64,000 nt of DNA from NCBI GenBank assembly GCA_007922225.1, contig ML679989.1:18869570-18933569 (forward strand), given 5' to 3'. Source of the stretch: Emydura subglobosa. Lineage: Eukaryota > Chordata > Testudines > Chelidae. A program made the position numbers and the translations under genes. Positions within the stretch are counted from its first letter, which is position 1; each line of letters starts with the position of its first letter. Shown in pieces: positions 56,901-64,000 of the stretch. The notes beneath the pieces are model-generated. The model saw only the letters and a list, made by a program, of their open reading frames with translations, did no database searches and was not told the origin of the DNA.

Positions 56901-59900
56901 TTCCACATAAGGCATATTATTGACTTCTGAGAATATTACATTGCCTTTATGTATCATCTTTTCTCATGTTTTGTACATCAACTCGTTTGCTTTTTGGACT
57001 GCCACTGTACGTTAAGCAGAGATCATCATTGAGCCCTCGGGTTGTTAATTTAGACTGCAACTCTGCGCCCTGGTCTACACGTACCGGGCGATTTGGCGGC
57101 AGTCAACAAGAGTTACGCAGACTACGCAGAGTAGCTCGCGTAACTCCTGTCGACTGCTGTGCTTCCCTTCTGCGCGCCATCTTCACTGCACGGCACCGCT
57201 TGAGGGGGTGGATTAACAGCGTCAACTTCTGGATCGACTGAGCAGGGTCTTCACTGACCGCTCAATCGATCCCGGTAGGTTGATCTGACGGTGGCGTCTT
57301 TGCCAACATCAATATAGACATAGCCTATGTCTGAGTAGTTCAGGTTACTCCCTCCAGTACACATTACTTTGCATTTATCAGCAGCAGTGAGTTTCATGCC
57401 GTCCTGCTGTCCATTCATCTAACTTTGGTAGGTCCCTAAATCTTCGGGAAGCTGATAAGTTTGTACCACTGTACGCTGCCCAGCAGAGTGGGGTCCCACT
57501 CAGGATGGGGACCTGCGGGTACTACTATGCTATAAATGTTCACATGGAGTAGTTGTGCCACCCTCAGCTCACCCTTTTCCCATATATTTGCTCTATTAAA
57601 CACGACCAGCTTAGTACAGAATCTTGGGACACACATCACTGCTCCACTTTGGACCCACGGCAGTGCTTTCTCTCCTCGGATCTCATGTGCACTTCATTTC
57701 CTTGAAAGCCTCTTGTGAGCAAATGCCTAAGGCTTTTTGAAAGTCTAAATCAGTTACATTTACTGGCCCTCCTTTGCCACTCTTGTTAAGGCAGCCATAT
57801 AATTCTAACAGATTACAGGGATAAGCCTTTCCTTTACAGAAACATTGCTCTACCACATCATGATCTAGATTTTACTCAGTTCTGTTTATAAATTATGGTT
57901 CCAATGAATTTACCTGACAGTGAAGACAGATCCACTGGTCTCTAATTCCCATTTTACCTGTTCACACCTTTTAAAAGATCTACTCTGCTGTAGAATATCC
58001 CATTTAAATGAGAAGTTGCACATTTGTTAGTAAGTGACCTACTTCATTTCTAAACTCCTCTAAGCTAATCTACGTACCATCTACGTCTGGGGACTTGCTA
58101 CTAACTACGTAGTTTATCAATTTGTTCCAGCACCAGCCACTGCCATTTTAGTCACTGGTATTACTCAACCACCTGAAAAGTCCGTATGTTTCTCCAACAT
58201 TCTCTATGGCAAAGAAAGAAACAAATAAATCAGTTTCTCTACAATATCCTTATAACCCTTACTTATTCCCTGACCTTTGCCACCTTGTTATCCAGAGACC
58301 TACTGATTCTCTCAGGTTTACTATCTCTGACACATAGTAAAGATTTTGAATTTGTTCTTCATAACCCCTCCTCATTCCCACGTTATGTTTTACCTGACAG
58401 TTTATGCTACTCAACTGGTTTCCCTTAGGCTGGATTTTGCTTTCTGGAGGATTTTTGTTTGGCTCAAACCAACTCTTGAACTTTACCATTTAACCACACT
58501 GGGTACAAGCCCGTAGCTACTAGGCAATACAACAATGTATTTTAGTGTTAGATGCTGTAACAATTCAAGCCTGCTTCTGTCGTGGAAATAGACCAAGTCG
58601 GCAATATAACTACAGTAGAACCTCAGAGTTACAAACACCTCGGGAATGGAGGCTGTTCATGACTCTGAAATGTTTGCAACTCCGAACAAAATGTTACGGT
58701 TGTTCTTTCAAAAGTCAGTGTTCAGTTGTAAAGTTAAGACAGCTTTGAAACACCACTATGCAGAAGCAGAATGCTGTTTTCTCTTTATTTTTTTACTAGT
58801 TTACATTTAACATAATACTATACTGTATCTGCTTTTTTCTTCTTCTCTGCGGCTGCTTGATTGTGTACTTCTGGTTCCAAATGAGGTGTGTGGCAGACTG
58901 GTCAGTTTGTAACTCTGGTATTGGCAACTCTGAGGTTCTACTGTATGCCTTTGTCACACTCCTGCACTTCGGCACATTAGCATAAATATGCACAAAGCTT
59001 GATTCTGAATCCCAGCCCCACAAGAGCAAAGTTAGCTCCCAACTGGTGAGACGATCTAGCAGTCACTATGTCTTTCAAAGCCATTTGACAGCAATCCATG
59101 CTGATGTGTATATTCATTGGAGTTAGTCAGAGCTGTACATGTATTCCATCCTAAACAGAAGGCATGGGGGGGGGGGGTGTCTAATCACCTCAAAAGGAGT
59201 TAAGCTGGTGTTCACATCCCACTAGTGAGGACCTACTAATTCCTGAGCCACTAACGCTCATTAACTCAGACCAGAAGTCAAGTTTATGTTGGCTCATTAC
59301 ACAGAACAATAGTGAGCTCCTGGAGAAAGGCAGTGTCTACATTAGAGAAAGCATGCAGCACCAGAAAAAAGTGAGGTTCAACCCACTCTAGCTACCGGAC
59401 ATGTCACTTTCTAGACTCGTTCTCATGAACGTTCTCAATTCTGCCTGTTTAAAGATCATCATCTGAAATGCAGACTTGCTCTGAAAAGTGACTGTGGAAG
59501 GTGCATTGTTGGCCCCAAGGATTGTCTCCCATGCTAAGGATGCATATAATGGAACAGAATCCTTCTCAGTCTCCCAATAGCTGTGCTGGCTTCACGAGGC
59601 TAGAGGAAGCAGTTAACACGTCTGTTACCTCCCTACCCACCCAGGGCAGCTGCGCCCATGAGCCTGATACACATGGGGGAAGCGCAGAGTCACTTTTCAG
59701 AGCAGAGCCGCCCTTGGCACTCTCCGGGCAGGTTACCTTTTTGTGGCGAGAGTCTGTCTTGCTCATGCAGGACCTCTCCAGGGACAGGTAGCCACCGATC
59801 ACCTCAATCTCATTCACGGTGGGGTAGCGCTTTTTAAGCAGCATCCCGAGATCCAGATTGGGTGCACCAGGTCTCCCTGAGGTTTTGCCCTTGCTTCTGC

Positions 59901-61560
59901 TTTCCTCCTCTTCCTCCTCTTCCTGTTGCTGGGCTCTGCCAGCTCCATTGTAGACCTCCACTGCAGAGTCGGGTGGCTTTCTTTTGGGCACTACGGTGAA
60001 GGTGTTGCCCCCTCTCTGCTGGAGGGCAGAGGAAGCAGAGTGGGGTCTGTAAAGGGGTACAGCAGAAGCCTCCATTGCCAAGGCTGAGGTAGCTTCTTGG
60101 GGCCGCTCTGATTCCTCCAGTCCTGCAGCTGGGCCCATTTCCTGGGGCAGGTTCCGAGGATCCAACTCCACAATATCATCATCAATGTAAGTCACAGGCA
60201 CCAAGAGCTCTTCAGGGGTCTGCGGGGCGGCGACGGGCTCCCCCTGCCGCTCACACTCAGGCTTCAGGGGCGACAGGGCCCCCGCAGGCTCCTTCAGACG
60301 CTGGGCCTCCCCCCGGCGGGGCACGAAGAGGAAGGAGTTCCGTGAGTTCAGGCGCAGATTGGCCAAGGCCTGAGCTTGGAGATCCTGGGCAGGGATGGCG
60401 GCCAGGTCTGGCTTGGGGGCTGGGCGGATCTCGAAGGAGTCTCCGTCCCTGAGGGCAGATGCAGAGAGCGGCTGGCGAGGACTGGGGGTGGCACTGGCTC
60501 GGGGTGGCTGGATCTCTTCTCTCCTCTCCTGCTTTGGCCTGGACGTGTTGGCTCGGTCAAGGGAAGCGCTTGGCGGTGGCACTGGGGCTGCCTTGGCCCG
60601 TGGGCTCCTGCTCCCTGGGCTGGCACCGGGCTCCAAAGGGCCATTGGTGAGTGGGGCGCGGCCGCCCGGACGAGGACCCCGGGGGTTGACGGTGAAGGAG
60701 TTGGAGCCGGTCTTGTGCAGGAAGGTGTCGGCCCGGGGGCTGACCGGGGATCCCGGGACGGGGCCGGACCGGGCCGGGGGGCTGGCCGGGACGGGGCCGG
60801 ACCGGGCCGGGGGGCTGGCCGGGGATCCCGGGACGGGGCCGGACCGGGCCGGGGGGCTGACCGGGGAGATCGGGACGGGGCCCGGCCATGCCGGGAGGCT
60901 GACCGGGGACTTTGGCACCGCGACGGGCGGGCCGGGCTCCACGTCCCCGGTCCAGCGCCGCCGGCCCCGCGGCCGCTGGTCAAACTTCTGCAGCAGGCGG
61001 CTGACCATGCCGGCCTGGGCGGGCTCGGCCGGCTCGTAGACGAAGACCTGGGCGGCGCGGATCTCGGTGAGCGCCGAGCCCTGGCGGCCCAGCAGCTCCC
61101 GGAGCGGGTCGCGGCCCCGCGGCGAGGCGGGCGGCGGCGGCGGGGGGTCCCGGGCGCGGTGGCCGGGCGCGAAGCAGGCGGCGGCGCCGGGCTGGGACTC
61201 GATGATGAGGATGTTGTCGGCGCGGATGGTGCGGATGCCGGGCACGGCGCTGTACAGCTCCAGCAGCTCCCGCAGCGGCCGCTCGCCGCCCCGCCGCCCG
61301 CCGCCGGGCAGCCCCTGCCGCAGCAGCCGCCGCCGCTCGCTCTCCAGCCGCATGAAGGGGTTCTCGCGCAGCGGGCCCAGGCTCTCGGCCAGCACCAGCC
61401 GCTCGTCCTCGGCCGCCGGGGCCGGCCTGCTCCCGCCGCCGGGCGCCGGCTCCCCGCCCGCCGGCGACCCCGCCAGCTTGGCCCGCTTCCGCTCCAGGAT
61501 CTCCCGCTTCCAGACGGGCAGCGCCGGCCCGGCACCGGGCGCGGAGCGCGGCGGCTCCAT
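38854..61560 (-). CDS. TPRN: TPRN, taperin (whole gene, 4 coding exons)
   Basis: Actin-associated protein of the tapered stereocilia base in hair cells and of epithelia. In human, loss causes recessive deafness DFNB79; it docks protein phosphatase 1. Four exons join in phase to 734 residues; the human protein has about 711. Visible landmarks are an N-terminal LPVWKREILERKRAKL block shared with phostensin, SLGPLRENPFM, a long Pro/Ser/Arg-rich disordered middle with NSFTV-type repeats (SNSFTVNPRG, GNTFTVVPKRK), KKRYPTVNEIEVIGGYLSLE, the PP1-docking motif KISF (about 610-613), two acidic runs, and a conserved tail YTPKHSVEFSKWQEQ and SSEPALYF. The start at MEPPRS is chosen by homology and a good Kozak context (agcATGG). 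Intron 1 is 19 kb. The gene is intact. Confidence 0.95.
39569..39696 (-). CDS. TPRN: TPRN coding exon 3
   Basis: Codes residues 672-714 (GFSSYTPKHSVEFSKWQEQE, then SPPGNQVM). The acceptor is tgtgcttgcag and the donor GTGAGA. The YTPKHSV...FSKWQEQ block is the most conserved C-terminal part of taperin. Confidence 0.95.
40290..40479 (-). CDS. TPRN: TPRN coding exon 2 (PP1 docking motif and acidic runs)
   Basis: Codes residues 609-671 plus one base. It begins LKISFNETSLQTTFEYPSES, in which KISF is the RVxF-type PP1-docking motif at the very start of the exon. It then has two glutamate runs (SLVEEEEEEESVSGAEEEEE) and KPYSLFIPRPTSIMSS. The acceptor is gttctccag and the donor GTGAGC. Confidence 0.95.
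40480..45725. other. TPRN intron 1, proximal 5 kb
   Basis: GC-rich, with long spurious open frames such as 40663-41514. No domain, exon or named repeat was recognised. Confidence 0.4.
45726..45798 (-). repeat. Fragment of an interspersed repeat also present at 50240-50335
   Basis: cgccgtgtcagtcccaggat, tcgaaagcttgtgtctc and cccaacagaagttggtccta are pieces of a repeat common in turtle DNA. Its other arm (cttttattggactaactcct, gagacaagcctctgagctac, cttcttcagatctgggg) occurs at 50240-50335 in opposite orientation. Confidence 0.5.
46312..46989 (+). mobile_element. LTR, second copy of the family at 1-271 / 1230-1380
   Basis: Begins TGTGACGAAATGAG, includes tgcctcagtttccctctgca and tcacctggctgcctggaggg, and probably ends ...gtgactccatgaca. 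It shares an interior stretch with the window start. No viral genes flank it, so it is probably a solo LTR. The 3' end is approximate. Confidence 0.5.
46990..48261. other. TPRN intron 1, no assigned content
   Basis: No exon or repeat was recognised. Confidence 0.35.
48262..48360. mobile_element. 99-bp MITE
   Basis: The ends GGAGCTTGTCTAC and, reversed, GGAGCTTGTCTGC form a 13-bp inverted repeat with one mismatch. The interior has ggagttattctggaataact and taaattcacacc, typical of a small DNA-transposon derivative in turtle genomes. A target duplication was not found. Confidence 0.6.
48361..50239. other. TPRN intron 1, no assigned content
   Basis: No exon or repeat was recognised. Short open frames are unremarkable. 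Confidence 0.35.
50240..50387 (+). repeat. Interspersed repeat pieces next to the Harbinger element
   Basis: 50240-50335 carries cttttattggactaactcct and acacagaactcttcttcaga, the family of 45726-45798. It is followed at 50340-50385 by cgtctacactgcaattaaac, acccacagctggtgt, the start of a different MITE that is then cut off. Confidence 0.5.
50388..52656 (-). mobile_element. PIF/Harbinger DNA transposon
   Basis: Encloses a Harbinger transposase pseudogene on the minus strand. The ends are imperfect inverted repeats: left ggtctgcactggcgac, right (reversed) tgtctacactgccaag. Subterminal gtcgac-rich stretches occur on both sides. Two T/G homopolymer tracts (50976-50999 and 52390-52410) lie inside. 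A clear 3-bp target duplication was not identified. Confidence 0.8.
51056..52335 (-). pseudogene. Harbinger transposase/nuclease (DDE_4, HARBI1-like), disabled
   Basis: The main frame (51997-51056) has the catalytic DDE core: Asp in GGAIDGTHIPIFAP, Asp in IVILGDPAYPLLPWLMK and Glu in RIVVECAFGRLKGR. An N-terminal part in another frame (52023-51829) has NTRLRPALTVEKRVAIALWK. A further part (52335-52039) has ETNTDWWDCIVLQLWDDD. Two lesions separate them: an in-frame TAG right after DDDQ at about 52038, and a one-base loss near 51895 within a C run. Apart from these the protein is nearly whole, so the copy is fairly young. The companion Myb-like ORF was not found. Confidence 0.88.
52657..55237. 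other. TPRN intron 1, no assigned content
   Basis: No exon or named repeat was recognised in 2.6 kb. Confidence 0.35.
55238..55432 (-). mobile_element. CR1 LINE 3' tail
   Basis: tggactttaaggccagacgg, tctagtctgacctcctgcac, gcaggccacagaacctcacc and agagaatccaccagcaagtg are the reverse of a turtle CR1 end. Confidence 0.85.
56262..58490 (-). mobile_element. CR1 LINE, near full-length but decayed, antisense to the plus strand
   Basis: The 3' end is at 56270 (aggaacacaggaatttccag, ccctgtatcctgtctgacag). Reversed RT coding follows (tgcatttatcagcagcagtg, cttttattcttctcttcttc). The region before RT extends to about 58490 (gtctggggacttgctactaa, gtagtttatcaatttgttcc, ctggaggatttttgtttggc). It is heavily mutated, with no useful frame. 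A MITE interrupts it at 57068-57324. Confidence 0.8.
57068..57324. mobile_element. MITE inserted in the CR1 at 56262-58490
   Basis: The left end ccctggtctacacgtac and the right end, reversed, ggctatgtctatattga are imperfect inverted repeats of the 'gtctaca' type. The interior has its own inverted stretches (gagttacgcagactacgcag ... cgcgtaactcctgtcgac). CR1 sequence continues on both sides. The superfamily is perhaps Harbinger, which is uncertain. Confidence 0.6.
58613..58943. mobile_element. Tigger/mariner-type MITE with TA target duplication
   Basis: Starts CAGTAGAACCTCAGAGTT and ends with its exact reverse complement, an 18-bp perfect inverted repeat. TA dinucleotides flank both ends (58611-58612 and 58944-58945). 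At 331 bases it has no transposase. This structure fits a non-autonomous Tc1/mariner-Tigger element. Confidence 0.85.
58946..59736. other. TPRN intron 1, part next to exon 1
   Basis: No repeat was assigned. A G run lies at about 59166-59177. Confidence 0.4.
59737..61560 (-). CDS. TPRN: TPRN coding exon 1
   Basis: Codes residues 1-608 and ends at DSRHKK with donor GTAACC. It is extremely GC rich in its first two thirds. It includes a coding minisatellite around residues 227-273 (units of the type SPPARSGPVPGSP). The same frame stays open 107 codons upstream to about 61881, but homology supports the internal MEPPRS start. Confidence 0.94.
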
Positions 61561-61980
61561 GCTGCTGCTGCTGCTGGCGGCCGGAGAGCGGCGCAGGACA
61601 CTGCCGGGCCCCGAGCGAGTGCGGGGCGCCCCGGGCCACCGGCCGCCTCCCGCCCAGCGGCCCCGCCCTCTGCCCGCCCATTGGACGGCGCGGCCGCCAC
61701 GGGGGGGAGCCGGAGGGCGGGGCCGGGCAGGTGCGCGCGGCGGGGCCGGCTCAGTGTCTTTACAGCGCCGGGCCGCGGCCAGCGCCGAGCACAGCGGGGT
61801 CTGCCCGGCGCGACGCACCTGCTGCCCGTGTGCGGGCCCGCCCCGGCAGGCAGCCCCCGCATTGGGGGCAGGGCGATGCACGGGGCGGCTCCTTAGTCCC
61901 TTCCTTCGGGGGACTCTGGGCTGCCCCCGGCTGCAGAGAGGAGCAGCGAGGGAGGGGGTAAAATTCCGCCCCCTCGCCAG
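60700..61980 (-). promoter_or_regulatory. TPRN CpG island and promoter region
   Basis: The sequence is dense in CpG and GC boxes, covering the first half of TPRN exon 1 and about 400 bases upstream of the start codon. A run of five AGC codons lies directly before the ATG. No TATA box is evident. The transcription start is not defined. Confidence 0.6.
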
Positions 61981-62159
61981 AGATCCGCTTTCGTGGGCCG
62001 GGCGTGCAGCTTGGGGGTGGCGGTGGGGAAGTTCTGGGCTGTTGAAACAGCCTCCAGCAACTTGGGGGGGGGGTCTTTAGTGAGCGGCGGAACAGGAGCC
62101 GGGCCAGCGCCGCCCTACACGTGTGAGTCGGTTCAGCGGTGGCTGGGCGGGTGCCGGGC

Positions 62160-62335
62160 TGGATCCTGTTATAATGGCCAAAAAAATCTTCTGGTCAGTA
62201 CAGCTGATTTCACTTGCCAAGGTATGCCGGCACTGGCGCCTTTTTTTGCCAGCATAAAACGCCTCGGCCCCAGGAGGGATTACCGCTATAGCTGCACTAG
62301 TGTAGATGGCTCTCTGGCAAACGTTTGTGAGCCCT
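62160..62335. mobile_element. Possible MITE or DNA-transposon remnant
   Basis: tataatggccaaaaaaatct, ggtcagtacagctgatttca and tatagctgcactagtgtaga have the style of turtle MITEs ending in 'gtgtaga'. Matching ends were not resolved. Confidence 0.3.
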
Positions 62336-64000
62336 AGTGACCCCAGAAGACTCATTCACCTCACCAGCTCCACTGAAGTACCCAGTAATTACAAACAAAG
62401 GCCCTGATCCTGCAAGTTCCGTGGCCAGGATGGTCCCTCGCACCCTGTAGTGTAACTAGCAGAGTCAGCCCCTGAAACCTGCCCTTTGCTTCATTCTGGC
62501 TCTTTCTGCTGCTGAAAAATCTGCAAGATTCTGTACCTCCTGGTCTGGCCCCACCTGCTTTCATTAGGGGTTAAAAGGGAGCCACCTTGGCTGGTAAAGT
62601 CTATCATTTGAGGACGCATTTCACTGGTCTAAAAGAGGAGAAGAGCCCATGGGCAATAAGTATGCAAAATGCTGCAGGGGGAAATAAAGTAACGGCTCCA
62701 TCCAACTACCATTTAGAAAAATATTAAAGCCAACATTTTCCACCATAAGTGCCTAGGGTTAGGGATAGGATCTAGGATAGGGTTTCCAAAAGCACCCAAC
62801 GGTGCTTGGAGCACATATCCCATTAGAAGTCAATGGGGCTTGTGCGCCAAACTCCCTTAAATGATCCTAGAAATCCCTGCCGCTCCAACAAAAAAACCTT
62901 CAGGGATCTAAATAATTGGCCTGACTTGAAAGGTCCTGAGTCCAACTTTCCCCTCAATGGAAGGTATCATTGCCATGAATGGGAGCTGAGGACTGGTTGA
63001 TAAGCACTTCCAAGTACCATCCTGTTCATGTAGGTACCTGCCTGGGACATCCCAATGGGAAAATGTTGGCCTCTGTTCGTTTTTTCTAAGGTTTAAACAC
63101 AGAACAGGCAAGTAAGAAATTAGCTCTCTAGGATCAACACTTCCTCAGCTTTTCCCATGCAAACTGTACTGTACAACAAGCTTAAAATCCCAACCCCCTT
63201 CTGTTCAAAAGAAGGTGGAGGAAAACAAGTTCTCAGACACCTTCTCTCTTGGGTCTCTGATTGTCCAGGTTGGTGAGGAACAGGCTGCCCCAACACGTGT
63301 CCACTCTGTCAAAAAGTGGGGGAAAGAAAATCAGGCTCTAAGACCCTCCCTCCTCAGCTTCCTGTCTGTACAGGTGCATGTGAACAGGCCATTAGAGGCC
63401 CCCTTCCTATCTCACTCCAAAGCAGGCCAGATCTCCCTGGTGTGTCTCCTAGAGCCAAGCCTGTGGTTGCGCATGCATGTCTGCAGTGATGGACACTGCT
63501 TACCATGATGGCAGAGAGGGGCATCCAGTGGGAGGTGGACAGCAGTGGTGTGAATGAAGGCGAAGTTTGACTGTGCCCTGCGTCAGCAAAATGCTGCTGG
63601 AAATCGACGCAACACAAATAGGAAAAAAACATTTGCCTATGATCTCTGTGATTCTTTGCCTGGGAACCTGTTATTCATGCAGCAGAAGAACATACAGCAC
63701 CAGCATTTGCTGTTCCAGTGGTAGTAAATGCCTTATTATCCTTGACACCAAATTTCTTTGGATAATCAGGAGTTCATGTAATCATTTGGCCATGCATCAA
63801 ATCAGAGGGCTCAGATCACTGGAGTTATACTCATGTACAATCCATTCTGAAACCCTACCAATGCATGACAGAGTGCAGGGGGAGCTGATAGCACCCATCC
63901 GCATTAAGTTACATAAGTGATCTTTGCGCTGGTACCTGCCTTGACTTCAGCACCTGCAGTCCTTAGTGAGCCACTCCCAGGTGCAGCTTGCTGCTTAAAC
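62336..64000. other. Upstream flank of TPRN, no gene seen
   Basis: A repeat-like stretch at about 62725-62890 (tcccattagaagtcaatggg, caaactcccttaaatgatcc) resembles a common vertebrate interspersed repeat. No coding exon was found. TMEM203, the neighbour in human, is not recognisable here. Confidence 0.4.

Noticed and set aside
48262..58945. CRISPR array or other prokaryotic repeat system
   Set aside because: The repeats are dispersed transposon ends. There are no regular spacers and the genome is vertebrate.
60376..61896. 506-codon plus-strand open frame (and the 337-codon frame 61067-62080)
   Set aside because: Shadow frames opposite TPRN exon 1. GC-rich sequence has few stops; no domain, and the composition is Arg/Gly/Ala/Pro only.
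61900..64000. Possible TMEM203 (human neighbour of TPRN)
   Set aside because: No frame with its transmembrane pattern is present on either strand. It may lie beyond the window.

Overview
The window is nuclear DNA from a vertebrate, most likely a turtle. It has spliced genes with GT-AG introns, CpG-island promoters and many decayed CR1 LINEs ending in typical turtle tails (for example 'gtctgacccagta...ttcttatgttctt'). It also holds a PIF/Harbinger copy, Tigger-like and other MITEs, LTRs and MIR-type SINEs. Nothing bacterial, phage or CRISPR-like is present.

Three protein-coding genes are complete, and I joined them exon by exon with consistent phases. ANAPC2, the cullin subunit of the anaphase-promoting complex, is on the minus strand (26247 to 5288, 13 coding exons, 815 aa). 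SSNA1, a small centrosomal/microtubule coiled-coil protein, is on the plus strand (26396 to 33562, 3 exons, 117 aa). TPRN (taperin), an actin-associated PP1-binding protein of hair-cell stereocilia, is on the minus strand (61560 to 38854, 4 exons, 734 aa). The gene order is that of human 9q34.3. ANAPC2 and SSNA1 start head to head, 148 bp apart, in one CpG island, so they probably share a promoter. SSNA1 and TPRN converge tail to tail.

Layout: 1-4500 holds an LTR piece split by a CR1, then a long decayed CR1. 4940-26250 is ANAPC2, whose introns 3 and 6 carry CR1s and a decayed ORF of a poorly known animal repeat family. 26250-33690 is SSNA1, with a solo LTR, CR1 pieces and SINEs in its long intron 2. 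33690-38850 is intergenic, with a fold-back element at about 36037-36612. 38850-61560 is TPRN, whose 19-kb intron 1 holds an LTR, MITEs, a Harbinger transposon, a near-full-length antisense CR1 interrupted by a MITE, and a TA-flanked Tigger-like MITE. 61560-64000 is the TPRN CpG island and upstream DNA, without a recognisable gene.

The cellular genes look ordinary and intact. The unusual material is in the repeats: the decayed ORF at 18870-20795, the fold-back element, nested insertions, and a coding minisatellite in TPRN. I found no convincing new biological system.
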